DNA of 64,000 nt. Source: Chlorocebus sabaeus (lineage: Eukaryota; Chordata; Mammalia; Primates; Cercopithecidae). Location of the stretch: contig NC_132914.1 of NCBI RefSeq assembly GCF_047675955.1, positions 42,433,521-42,497,520 of the forward strand, given 5' to 3'. The notes under the pieces are model-generated. The model was not told the DNA's origin. It did no database searches and was given only the letters and a program-made list of their open reading frames with translations. Of the stretch, positions 47,592-58,628 are shown piece by piece (within the stretch, counting starts at the first letter, position 1; every line of letters starts with the position of its first letter). The position numbers were made by a program, and so were the translations under genes.

Positions 47592-48596
47592 GAGTGGAGC
47601 AAGATGGCCAAATAGGAACAGCTCCAGTCTCCAACTCCCAGTGTGAGCGACACAGAAGACCGGTGATTTCTGCATTTTCAACTGAGGTACTGGGTTCATC
47701 TCACTAGGGAGTGCCAGACAATCAGCGCTGGTCAGCTGCTGCAGCCCGACCAGCTAGAACTGAAGCAGGGCGAGGCATCGCCTCACCTCAGAAACGCAAG
47801 GAGAAAGGGAATCCCTTTTCCTAGCCAGGGGAACTGAGACACACAACACCTGGAAAATCGGGTAACTCCCACCCCAATACTGCGCTTTAAGCAAACAGGC
47901 ACACCAGGAGATTATATCCCACACCACGCCCACGGAGCCTCCCTCATTGCTAGCACAGCAGTTTGCGATCTCGCTGCAAGGAAGCAGCGAGGCTGGGGGA
48001 GGGGCGCCCACCATTGCTGAGGCTTAAGTAGGTAAACAAAGCCGCTGGGAAGCTGGAACTGGGTGGAGCTCACAGCAGCTCAAGGAAACCTGCCTGTCTC
48101 TGTAGACTCCACCTCTGGGGACAGGGCACAGTAAACAAAAGTAGCAGAAACCTCTGCAGACGCAAATGACTCTGCCTGACAGCTTTGAAGAGAGCAGTGG
48201 ATCTCCCAACACGGAGGTTGAGATCTGAGAAGGGACAGACTGCCTGCTCAAGTGGGTCCCTGACCCCTGAGTAGCCTAACTGGGAGACATCCCCCACTAG
48301 GGGCAGTCTGACACCTCACACCTCACAGGGTGGAGTACACCCCTGAGAGGAAGCCTTCAAAGCAAGAATCAGACAGGTACACTTGCGGTTCAGCAATATT
48401 CTATCTTCTGCAGCCTCTGCTGCTGACACCCAGGCAAACAGGGTCTGGAGTGGACCTCAAGCAATCTCCAACAGACCTACAGCTGAGGGTCCTGACTGTT
48501 AGAAGGAAAACTATCAAACAGGAAGGACACCTACACCAAAACCCATCAGTACGTCACCATCATCATCAAAGACCAGAGGCAGATAAAACCACAAAG
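47592..48596 (+). promoter_or_regulatory. L1PA 5' UTR / internal promoter with YY1 site
   Basis: The YY1-type site caagatggcc lies at 47600-47609, at +9 of the element as usual. The rest of the internal Pol II promoter and the antisense-promoter region are present at full length. The last 267 bases (48330-48596) are open in frame with ORF1, so a longer ORF1 reading is formally possible; the standard ATG at 48597 is preferred because it gives the family length of 338 residues. Confidence 0.85.
47754..48014 (-). CDS. L1 ORF0-like antisense frame
   Basis: Primate L1s carry a short antisense frame, ORF0, in the 5' UTR, driven by the antisense promoter and usually about 70 residues. Here a minus-strand ATG at 48014 opens 86 codons. 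The start follows the ORF0 pattern: Met-Val-Gly-Ala then PPPASL, then CCASN. After about 30 residues it departs from what I remember of ORF0 because of an indel, and it runs on longer than usual. Whether it is expressed cannot be seen from sequence. Confidence 0.45.
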   Translation of the reverse strand: MVGAPPPASLLPCSEIANCCASNEGGSVGVVWDIISWCACLLKAQYWGGSYPIFQVLCVSVPLARKRDSLSPCVSEVRRCLALLQF

Positions 48597-49613
48597 ATGG
48601 GGAAAAAGCAGGGCAGAAAAGCTGGAAATTCAAAAAATAAGAGTGCATCTCCCCCGGCAAAGGAGCGTAGCTCATCGCCAGCAATGGATCAAAGCTTGAC
48701 GGAGAATGACTTTGACGAGATGAGAGAAGACGGCTTCAGTCCATCAAACTTCTCAGAGCTAAAGGAGGAATTACGTACCAAGCGCAAAGAAACTAAAAAT
48801 CTTGAAAAAAAAGTGGAAGAATTGATGGCTAGAGTAATTAATGCAGAGAAGGTCATAAACAAAATGAAAGAGATGAAAACCATGACACGAGAAATACATG
48901 ACAAATGCACAAGCTTCAGTAACCGACTCGATCAACTGGAAGAAAGAGTATCAGCAATTGAGGATCAAATGAATGAAATGAAGCGAGAAGAGAAACCAAA
49001 AGAAAAAAGAAGAAAAAGAAATGAACAAAGCCTGCAAGAAGTATGGGATTATGTAAAAAGACCAAATCTACGTCTGATTGGGGTGCCTGAAAGTGAGGGG
49101 GAAAATGGAACCAAGTTGGAAAACACTCTGCAGGATATCATCCAGGAGAACTTCCCCAACCTAGTAGGGCAGGCCAACATTCAAATCCAGGAAATACAGA
49201 GAACGCCACAAAGATACTCCTCGAGAAGAGCAACTCCAAGACACATAATTGCCAGATTCACCAAAGGTGAAATGAAGGAAAAAATCTTAAGGGCAGCCAG
49301 AGAGAAAGGTCGGGTAACCCACAAAGGGAAGCCCATCAGACTAACAGCAGATCTCTCGGCAGAAACTCTCCAAGCCAGAAGAGAGTGGGGGCCAATATTC
49401 AACATTCTTAAAGAAAAGAATTTTCAACCCAGAATTTCATATCCAGCCAAACTAAGTTTCATAAGTGAAGGAGAAATAAAATCCTTTACAGATAAGCAAA
49501 TGCTTAGAGATTTTGTCACCACTAGGCCTGCCTTACAAGAGACCCTGAAGGAAGCACTAAACATGGAAAGGAACAACCGGTACCAGCCATTGCAAAAACA
49601 TGCCAAAATGTAA
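48597..49613 (+). CDS. LINE-1 ORF1p, intact 338-codon frame
   Basis: ORF1p is the trimeric RNA-binding and nucleic-acid chaperone protein that coats L1 RNA in cytoplasmic particles. The frame from ATG 48597 (context aaagatgggg) to the stop at 49611-49613 has exactly the family length of 338 residues and no internal stop. Layout by family knowledge: disordered N-terminus (about 1-50), coiled coil (about 51-153, visible as Leu/Glu/Lys heptads such as NLEKKVEELMARV), RRM (about 157-252, with YVKRPNLRLIGVPE), and C-terminal domain (about 253-323). Residues known to matter for RNA binding are present: Arg261-Arg262 in QARREWG and Tyr282 in RISYPAKL. The coiled coil differs from the modern human L1 form, as in older L1PA groups. 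Transcription is likely silenced in somatic cells. Confidence 0.92.
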   Translation: MGKKQGRKAGNSKNKSASPPAKERSSSPAMDQSLTENDFDEMREDGFSPSNFSELKEELRTKRKETKNLEKKVEELMARVINAEKVINKMKEMKTMTREIHDKCTSFSNRLDQLEERVSAIEDQMNEMKREEKPKEKRRKRNEQSLQEVWDYVKRPNLRLIGVPESEGENGTKLENTLQDIIQENFPNLVGQANIQIQEIQRTPQRYSSRRATPRHIIARFTKGEMKEKILRAAREKGRVTHKGKPIRLTADLSAETLQARREWGPIFNILKEKNFQPRISYPAKLSFISEGEIKSFTDKQMLRDFVTTRPALQETLKEALNMERNNRYQPLQKHAKM

Positions 49614-49676
49614 AGACCATCGAGGCTAGGAAGAAACTGCATCAACTAACGAGCAAAATAACCAGTTAATATCATA

Positions 49677-52600
49677 ATGGCAGGATCAAGTTCACACATA
49701 ACAATATTAATCTTAAATGTAAATGGACTAAATGCTCCAATTAAAAGACACAGACTGGCAAACTGGATAAAGAGTCAAGACCCATCAGTCTGCTGTACTC
49801 AGGAGACCCATCTCACACACAGAGACATACATAGGCTCAAAATTAAGGGATGGAAGAAGATTTACCAAGCAAATGGAGAACAAAAAAAAGCAGGGGTTGC
49901 AATACTAGTCTCTGATAAAACAGACTTTAAACCATCAAAGATCAAAAGAGACAAAGAAGGTCACTACATAATGGTAAAAGGATCAATTCAACAGGAAGAG
50001 CTAACTATCCTAAATATATGTGCACCCAATACAGGAGCAACCAGATTAATAAAGCAAGTCCTTAGAGACTTACAAAGAGACTTAGACTCCCATACAATAA
50101 TAATGGGAGACTTCAACACTCCACTGTCAACATTAGACAGATCAACGAGACAGAAAGTTAACAAGGATATCCAGGAATTGAACTCATCACTGCAGCAAGC
50201 AGACCTAATAGACATCTATAGAACTCTCCACCCCAAATCAACAGAATATACATTCTTCTCAGCACCACATCACACTTATCCCAAAATTGACCACATAATT
50301 GGAAGTAAAGCACTCCTCAGCAAATGTACAAGAACAGAAATTGTAACCAACTGTCTCTCAGACCACAGTGCAATCAAACTAGAACTCAGGACTAAGAAAC
50401 TCAATCAAAACCGCTCAACTACATGGAAACTGAACAACCTGCTCCTGAATGACTACTGGGTACATAATGAAATGAAGGCAGAAATAAAGATGTTCTTTGA
50501 AACTAATGAGAACAAAGATACAACATACCAGAATCTCTGGGACACATTTAAAGCAGTGTGTAGAGGGAAATTTATAGCACTAAATGCCCACAAGAGAAAG
50601 CAGGAAAGATCTAAAATTGACACTTTAACATCACAATTAAAAGAACTAGAGAAGCAAGAGCAAACGCATTCAAAAGCTAGCAGAAGGCAAGAAATAACTA
50701 AGATCAGAGCAGAACTGAAGGAGATAGAGACACAAAAAACCCTCCAAAAAATCAATGAATCCAGGAGTTGGTTTTTTGAAAAGATCAACAAAATTGACAG
50801 ACCGCTAGCAAGACTAATAAAGAAGAAAAGAGAGAAGAATCAAATAGACACAATAAAAAATGATAAAGGGGATATCACCACCGACCCCACAGAAATACAA
50901 ACTACCATCAGAGAATACTATAAACACCTCTACGCAAATAAACTAGAAAATCTAGAAGAAATGGATAATTTCCTGGATACTTACACTCTTCGAAGACTAA
51001 ACCAGGAAGAGGTTCAATCCCTGAATAGACCAATAGCAGGCTCTGAAATTGAGGCAATAATTGATAGCTTACCAACCAAAAAAAGTCCAGGACCAGATGG
51101 ATTCACAGGTGAATTCTACCAGAGGTACAAGGAGGAGCTGGTACCATTCCTTCTGAAACTATTCCAATCAATAGAAAAAGAGGGAATCCTCCCAGCTCAT
51201 TTTATGAGGCCAACATCATCCTGATACCAAAGCCTGGCAGAGACACAACAAAAAAGGAGAATTTTAGACCAATATCCCTGATGAACATTGATGCAAAAAT
51301 CCTCAATAAAATACTGGCAAACCGGATTCAGCAGCACATCAAAAAGCTTATCCACCATGATCACGTGGGCTTCATCTCTGGGATGCAAGGCTGGTTCAAC
51401 ATTCGCAAATCAATAAACATAATCCAGCATATAAACAGAACCAAAGACAAGAACCACATGATTATCTCAATAGATGCAGAAAAGGCTTTTGACAAAATTC
51501 AACAGCCCTTCATGCTAAAAACGCTCAATAAAGTTGGTATTGATGGAACGTATCTCAAAATAATAAGAGCTATTTATTACAAACCCACAGCCAATATCAT
51601 AATGAATGGGCAAAAACTGGAAAAATTCCCTTTGAAAACTGGCACAAGACAGGGATGCCCTCTCTCACCACTCCTATTCAACATAGTGTTGGAAGTTCTG
51701 GCTAGGGCAATCAGGCAAGAGAAAGAAATCAAGGGTATTCAGTTAGGAAAAGAAGAAGTCAAATTGTCCCTCATTGCAGATGACATGATTGTATATTTAG
51801 AAAATCCCATTGTCTCAGCCCAAAATCTCCTTAAGCTGATAAGAAACTTCAGCAAAGTCTCAGAATACAAAATTAATGTGCAAAAATCACAAGCATTCGT
51901 ATACACCAGTAACAGACAAACAGAGAGCCAAATCATGAATGAACTTCCAGTCACAATTGCTTCAAAGAGAATAAAATACCTAGGAATCCAACTTACAAGA
52001 GATGTAAAGGACCTCTTCAAGGAGAACTACAAACCACCGCTCAGTGAAATAAAAGAGGACTCAGACAAATGGAAGAACATACCATGCTCATGGATAGGAA
52101 GAATCAATATCGTGAAAATGGCCATACTGCCCAAGGTTATTTATAGATTCAATGCCATCCCCATCAAGCTACCAATAAGTTTCTTCACAGAATTGGAAAA
52201 AACTGCTTTAAAGTTCATATGGAACCAAAAAAGAGCCCGCATCTCCAAGACAATCCTAAGTCAAAAGAACAAAGCTGGAGGCATCACGCTACCTGACTTC
52301 AAACTATACTACAAGGCTACAGTAACCAAAACAGCATGGTACTGGTACCAAAACAGAGATATAGACCAATGGAACAAAACAGAGTCCTCAGAAATAATAC
52401 CACACATCTACAGCCATCTGATCTTTGACAAACCTGACAAAAACAAGAAATGGGGAAAGGATTCCCTAGTTAATAAATGGTGCTGGGAAAATTGGCTAGC
52501 CATAAGTAGAAAGCTGAAACTGGATCCTTTCCTTACTCCTTATACGAAAATTAATTCAAGATGGATTAGAGACTTAAATGTTAGACCTAATACCATAAAA

Positions 52601-53502
52601 ACCCTAGAGGAAAACCTAGGTAGTACCATTCAGGACATAGGCATGGGCAAAGACTTCATGTCTAAAACACCAAAAGCAACGGCAGCAATGCCAAAATTGA
52701 CAAGTGGGATCTCATTAAACTAAAGAGCTTCTGCACAGCAAAAGAAACTACCATCAGAGTGAACAGGCAACCTACAGAATGGGAGAAAATTTTTGCAATT
52801 TACTCATCTGACAAAGTGCTAATATCCAGAACCTACAAAGAACTCAAACAAATTTACAAGAAAAAAACAAACAACCCCAATAAAAAGTGGGCAAAGGATA
52901 TGAACAGACATTTCTCAAAAGAAGACATTCATACAGCCAACAGACATATGAAAAAATGCTCATCATCACTGGCCATCAGAGAAATGCAAATCAAAACCAC
53001 AATGAGATGCCATCTCACACAAGTTAGAATGGCGATCATTAAAAAGTCAGGAAACAACAGGTGCTGGAGAGGATGTGGAGAAATAGGAACACTTTTACAC
53101 TGTTGGTGGGATTGTAAACTAGTTCAACCATTATGAAAAACAGTATGGCGATTCCTCAAGGATCTAGAACTAGATGTACCATATGACCCAGCCATCCCAT
53201 TACTGGGTATATACCCAAAGGATTATAAATCATGCTGCTATAAAGACATATGCACACGTATGTTTATTGCGGCACTATTCACAATAGCAAAGACTTGGAA
53301 TCAACCCAAATGTCCATCAGTGACACACTGGGTTAAGAAAATGTGGCACATATACACCATGGAATACTATGCAGCCATAAAAAAGGATGAGTTTGTGTCC
53401 TTTGTAGGGACATGGATGCAGCTGGAAACCATCATTCTTAGCAAACTATCACAAGAACAGAAAACCAAACACCGCATGTTCTCACTCATAGGTGGGAACT
53501 GA
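49677..53502 (+). pseudogene. LINE-1 ORF2 with three disabling lesions
   Basis: ORF2p nicks target DNA and reverse-transcribes L1 RNA. ATG 49677 opens 515 codons holding the whole endonuclease; the key residues sit at their usual positions: Asn14, Glu43, Asp145, Asn147, Asp205, Asp229 and His230. The frame then enters the Z/RT region (SPGPDGFTGEFYQ) before a 1-base deletion near 51191-51194 shifts it. RT continues in a second frame (51281-52723) with TGTRQGCPLSPLL and a catalytic motif that reads IADD instead of FADD (51773-51784); both aspartates remain. A second 1-base deletion near 52686-52692 shifts into a third frame (from 52759), and TGG-to-TGA at 53134-53136 stops it in the cysteine-rich end. 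The last frame closes at 53500-53502. The endonuclease half could still be translated. Confidence 0.93.
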
Positions 53503-53759
53503 ACAATGAGATCACTTGGACTCGGGGAGGGGAACATCACACACGGGGGCCTATCATGGGGAGGGTGGAGTGGGGAGGGATTGCATTGGGAGTTATACCT
53601 GATGTAAATGACGAGTTGATGGGTGCTGACGAGTTGATGGGTGCAGCACAGCAACATGGCACAAGTATACATATGTAACAAACCTGCACATTATGCACAT
53701 GTACCCTAGAACTTAAAGTATAATAATAATAATAAATAAAAAATAAAAAATAATTTTAA
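53503..53759 (+). other. L1PA 3' UTR and tail with an 18-bp tandem duplication
   Basis: The 3' UTR shows the usual purine-rich segment (ctcggggaggggaacatc) and the end gcacatgtaccctagaac. The unit gacgagttgatgggtgct is repeated directly at 53610-53627 and 53628-53645 with one difference in the last base. The tail is (TAA)n and A-rich and supplies AATAAA signals (about 53727-53745). Confidence 0.9.
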
Positions 53760-53773
53760 AAAATGTTTAAATA

Positions 53774-54329
53774 TATGATACTTCTGTGAAGTATCTGCTT
53801 AAATCTAGAGTGATCTAACAATTCTTTAAGATATATTTATAATATGCTAAATGAATACTAGTTTTGTTAGGGAGGAAGAAAGTTTATTTAATCATATCCT
53901 CTTTAAATTAGTATTTCTTTTTGACCATATCTTACAGTTGTAGTCACTGTGCTAAGGTTTTAAAACTTAAAGATCATCAAGTATTAACTTTAAATCTATC
54001 ATACGCTCATTGTACTAGGAAAATAGGCCATGACCATATGGTTGCAGTTTTTCTAATCTACCACTGCAAATGTTCCTGATCCTTTAGGAATGGTATGTTA
54101 TCCAAGAAAGCGTAGTCATAAATATCCTTTCAAATTTCATTACAATACAGATACTGTTTTAAGAAAAATAATGACTCTAACAAAAAGATCTCTAGGCCAT
54201 AGTACAAATGGTCCACGTTTTTGAATGAATATTCAAGATGATAATATCCCATTGCTTCAAAAGCACACAGATCTTATTTCATTTAGATTTTCCCTTCCTT
54301 CTTCAGTCACTATTTATGCTACCCACAAA
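53774..54329. other. Unassigned AT-rich sequence
   Basis: No gene and no named repeat. Confidence 0.5.
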
Positions 54330-54670
54330 ATATTTCTGATTAAACTTCTAGGCACCTAGTAAGATGCCCTTCTGAGCCTGCTTAAAGTTACATGTGACCA
54401 TATGAAATGCTTTGGCCAATGAAATGTGAGCATAAGTGCCAAGCAGAAGTTTCAAGAGCCAGTGCATAATAATAAAAAGTGCCCAGCTCTCTTTTCTTCT
54501 GCCAGAGTGGTCGGCAACCTCCAGGTGAAGTTGCTTCATCAGACTGAGTACTAAATAGAAGACACTGCAGAGTAGAGCCCTCACATCACAAGAAGTAAAA
54601 CTGATAGTTTTAAGCCACTGAGGTTTGGGATTGTATATTAGTTACCACAGCATAATCAAGCCTATCATGA
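54330..54670 (+). mobile_element. Possible ancient LTR or medium-reiterated repeat
   Basis: The order acatgtgaccatatgaaatg, tttggccaatgaaatgtgag, ctctcttttcttctgcc, and ttttaagccactgaggttt then gttaccacagc resembles an old mammalian repeat whose 3' end carries a taagccactg block. I cannot name the family with confidence. Confidence 0.35.
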
Positions 54671-56364
54671 CAAGCACACCTTCCATATTTCACTCAAGAT
54701 GACTGTGTTAGGCCCTTGAAGTTTGCAAAGAATAGGGATATAAGCACTGGTTACTTGGCTAATGAGTGCTTATTGTAAAGGTATATGGATGCAGAACCAA
54801 GCCTATGAACACAGGATACAAGGCAGCACTTGTTTCCCTTATGGTCCTCTCAGCAGCAATCACCTGTTGATTGATAGTCATGTGTTCTCACATTATAAGA
54901 AATCATTTACCCTCCATCTCACTCCTTCTGCCATCCTACAACAATGTTGATTTATAAGACCTCTGTAACAATGACAATGGTTCTATTATTGCCCAACTCT
55001 TAAGGGAATTACCAACTGCTTGGTTTAGTTCTCTCATAGAGTGCCCCTAATCACGTGCAAGAAGTGTGAGCCTCCAAGTTCTGGAGGCCCAACAGTGTCC
55101 AAGATTGTTGAATCTTGATTTGACCTTAAACCAAGGTCAGTGAGGAACTTACAACTCAAGGGCAGCTTGGCTGCAGTCTCCTCCACTTTACCATCTATTC
55201 CTTGTGATCTTTCGTTCCCTTCTCAGTTGGAGAAATCTACTCCTTCCAAGTGTTCCTCTCTCCTCCCAGTCACCCTCTTGCACCCTCTTTCTCCTTCTCC
55301 TTTTCTCCAGACTTAGTTAAACTTTCAAAGTAGGAAGAAAATTGTGAAATTTCCATGCTTTATCAAAGCACTGAAGATTTTGATCTCAAATTTGGTGACG
55401 AGTTTCTTAAATCTTTGCTTGTGACGTGGGGTACGTTACCTTCAAAACCCCAGGAAAGAAGAGCTAGAACTCAAACAATATATTGAGGTACAATGCTTGC
55501 ATGTAAATTCCCTAAGAATAAGGATCTGGTTGGGCATCCACTAAACAGTCAGTAACCATAGGGGCACTCTATATGATGTGATTATAGCAAATAAATTATA
55601 TACCATGATTTTTAAGCCATGTTATTGTTTATGGATGTTTGATTTTAGTTCAGGCATTGATCCTTGGACTTATACTTAAATTCAGAGTGTCAGAGGCACA
55701 TAGCACCAAGTAGAACATTCTATGTATAAAAGGCTAGCTGCAGCCACTGTCAAAAAAATCAGCTTGTCTTAGAAGAGGCCTGTAGATAAGCCAGCCAGCC
55801 CATATTGGGTTCAGTTCACTGTTATCATATGAAACCTCATTTTAAAAGGTAGTTATTTAATATCCATAATTCAAATTTTCATTTTATTGGCTTGAAAATC
55901 CTTGCCCTTTGATTGGTAGAGAGTCCTCCAACTGGTCAAGAGTGGGAAATCCCCCAATTTGTAATGGGTGTTGAACAGTAAAAGTGAACTCTTTATACCC
56001 CACCAAGGGTCAAAAAGGAAAGAGGCAAAATATCCAACCAAATAGAAGCAGAAAGAAAATTTAAAGTGATACAATGCATAAGCTTGATATGTTTACATGC
56101 CATGTGCAGTTTGCAAAGTACTTCTACATAACTTACCAAGAAAAATATAACCGATGCTATGATTAGAGATTTTCCTTGTTTAGTTATTGCTAGTTTTGTG
56201 AGTCTTTTTTCCTCTGTAAAGTGAAATTAATCTAAGGATTTAGATTTCATAATTGTTATGAAAGTTAAATGAAATAAAGAATGTGAAAAAATTTCATGAA
56301 CTCCATTGCATTGTACAGTAATATAATTTTGTAAAATCTTATCAAATTCAATTATTACATAGAT
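54671..56364. other. Unassigned intergenic sequence
   Basis: No gene. A perfect 7-bp hairpin (gcctcca, agttc, tggaggc) lies at 55070-55088. Confidence 0.5.
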
Positions 56365-56580
56365 CAATAATAACATATTAAGGACTTTTTATGTGGCAGA
56401 GAATATGCTATGTGCTAGAAATATAAATATAAATATAAATAATACATAGTCCCTACTCACAAAGAGCTAAAATTTCATGAGCAAGACAAAAATGGAGAAA
56501 ACGATTTCAGTAAAATATAGTAAATTTGTGATAAAGGCATAATTAAAATCTGAGGGTGCATAGATGAAGCCATTAGTCCA
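56365..56580 (-). mobile_element. L2 3' end, antisense, with an (AAATAT)n run
   Basis: gactttttatgtggcag, gctatgtgctagaaat, tagtccctactcacaaag and agctaaaatttcatgag read as a reversed L2 end. A short (AAATAT)n run lies at about 56420-56444. Confidence 0.55.
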
Positions 56581-57689
56581 GTCATGGGGTATATAAAAAT
56601 TTCCTGGAGAAAATGATGTCTTAAAGAATGAGAAACCATCTTGAAGAATGTAGAGTTGAAAATCCCTAGTTTTTAACTTACTACTTTATACAGAAATTAA
56701 GTATCCGTTTGTTCTATTAATGTATAAGCTATTTGTAACCTTGCTAGCTCTCCTATTACATTGAAAACATCTTTATGAAGGGACCATGTCTTATTTACTT
56801 TGTATGCCCCCTGAGTCTACTTAAATGTTTTAAGGGATTGACTCAAGCACTCTGAACACAAATGAAGGTACAGATAACTACACATAACTACATATATAAT
56901 TACAAAGATTTGATTGTCACATAATGTAATAGAATTATAGAATTTCAGACCTGGAACTGGAATTGATCTTGGAGGGCATTTAATCTACATTGCAAATATG
57001 ATGTAGAAGAAACTAAGTTGCAGAAAAAACCATGCAAGAGATTAATGGCTGTATCTGAAAGCTGGGATTCTTATTATTTTAAACTATTATAAAGTATGGC
57101 CATAGTTTTGTGTGTTTACATAGATATGTTTATATAGAAATGTACGTGCAAATATGTATGTGCAAGCATATGGAAGACATACATGCATAGATACATTGAA
57201 TTCATGAGGATGTAGGTATCCCAGCTTGAAGATTCCTTGAATTATAAATATCTAAACATTTCATTATGAGGTAAAAAACAGATCCAAATCTTAAGCCCCC
57301 CAGTTGTCATTTGAAAAACTGCCTTTTGTTCTTAATTTTAAAGAATTTTAAAGTTGCTCTAGCCTGGAACTCCTTATCTTTTGTTACAAAGAAAGCTAAT
57401 AAATTATGGGTGTCTAGGTCAATATCAAGGAAAACACTTTTGACAGTGTAATATTCTAAACGGTTCTTAGGTATTTGGGGTTCTGTAACCTAGTTTATTG
57501 CCACTGTAAGTTGTGTCAAAATGGGATGCCAATAGATAATTCCATTGAGAGAGACTAACGGTCATAGCAAAAGTTCCAGACACCTAAACACTGGCTTCAC
57601 CCAATCTGCCCCTTCTTATCAGGTTGCTTGGGAAAATATTAAGCACTGGGAACCAAACTAGGCAATGGGACACACTATTTTTTAAGAAA
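56581..57689. other. Unassigned sequence with ancient repeat scraps
   Basis: A short L2-like end lies near 56760-56830 (gggaccatgtcttattt). The part 56935-57060 (agaatttcagacctgg, gatcttggagggcatt, gaagaaactaagttgcag) resembles an L3/MIR-like ancient repeat. No gene. Confidence 0.4.
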
Positions 57690-57980
57690 ACTTGATTTTC
57701 TTAGGGCAGCTTTAGGTTCATGGCAAAATTGAAAGCAAGAAATAGAGATTTCCCATATATCCCCAGTGCACACATGCACACCCTCCCCCAGTATCAACAT
57801 CCCCCGACAGAGTGCTACATTGACACATCGTTATCACCAAAGTCCACTGTTTACATCAGGGTTTGCTCTTGGTCTTGTGCATTCTATAAGTTTGGACAAA
57901 TGTGTAGTGACATGTCTATCATTATAACACCGTGCAGAGTATTTTCACTGTCCTAAAAATCCTCTATGCTCTACACTCTT
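57690..57980 (-). mobile_element. Old L1M (L1MC/ME-like) 3' end, antisense
   Basis: gggcagctttaggttcatgg, agagatttcccatatatcc, atcaacatcccccgac, gtctatcattataac, gagtattttcactg and cctaaaaatcctctatgctc are the reversed 3' part of an old L1. It is interrupted by a younger L1 and seems to resume briefly at 58603-58628 (ctccccagggaaac). Confidence 0.75.
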
Positions 57981-58590
57981 TTTATTGTTGTTGTTGTTTT
58001 GTTCCTTTGTCAATTTTTATTTTAGATTCAGGGGTTACATGTGCAGGTTTGTTACAGAGGTATTTCGCATGATGCTGAAGTTGGGGTATGATTGAACCCA
58101 CATCCAGGTCGTACCCAATAGATAGTTTTTCAGCTCTTGCCCCCACCCTCAGTAGTCCTCCGTGAAGTTGTTGCCATCTTCATGTCCATGCATACCCATT
58201 GTTTACCTCCCACTTACAAGTAAGAACATGCAGTATTTGGTTTTCTGTTTCTGCGTTAGTTTGCTTAGGATAATGGCCTCCAGCTGCATCCATGTTGCTG
58301 TGAAAGAAGTGATTTCATTCCTTTTTATAACTGCATAGGATTCCATGGTGTATATATATGTGTGTGTATGTATGTGTATATATAAATATATATATCACAT
58401 TTTCTTTATACAATCCACTGTTGATGGGTACCTGAGTTGATTCCATGTTTTTGTTACTGTGAATAGTGCTGCAATGAACATACAAGTGCATGTGTATTTT
58501 TTATAGAATGATTTATTTTGCTTTGGGTATATTCCCAGTAATGGGATTGCACGGTGGAATGGTAGTTCTATTTTAAGTTCTTTGAGAAAT
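57981..58590 (-). mobile_element. Younger 5'-truncated L1 nested in the old L1M, antisense
   Basis: T-rich (TTG)n start, then ggggttacatgtgcagg, tttgttacagaggtatttc, cccaatagatagtttttcag, ttgcttaggataatggcc, tccatgttgctgtgaaag, tggtgtatatatatgtg. Target-site duplication ctctacactctt (57969-57980) and ctctaatctctt (58591-58602), 10 of 12 matching. L1PB/L1MA class. Confidence 0.85.
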
Positions 58591-58628
58591 CTCTAATCTC
58601 TTCTCCCCAGGGAAACACTATTTTTTAA

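Larger units (their letters stand above)
47592..53759 (+). mobile_element. Full-length L1PA LINE-1 with a perfect target-site duplication
   Basis: 6,168 bp, the normal size of a complete primate L1: 5' UTR (47592-48596), ORF1 (48597-49613), a 63-bp spacer, ORF2 remnant (49677-53502), 3' UTR and an A/TAA-rich tail. The 14-bp sequence aaaatgtttaaata flanks it at 47578-47591 and 53760-53773 without mismatch, proving a single standard insertion that kept its 5' end. ORF1 is open. ORF2 has two 1-base frameshifts and one nonsense codon. The sequence type (5' UTR and ORF1 variants) suggests L1PA5 to L1PA8 rather than a human-specific L1. Confidence 0.97.

Noticed and set aside
48330..48596. An 89-codon N-terminal extension of ORF1
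   Set aside because: It lies in the L1 5' UTR; starting at 48597 gives the exact family length and the conserved MGKK start.
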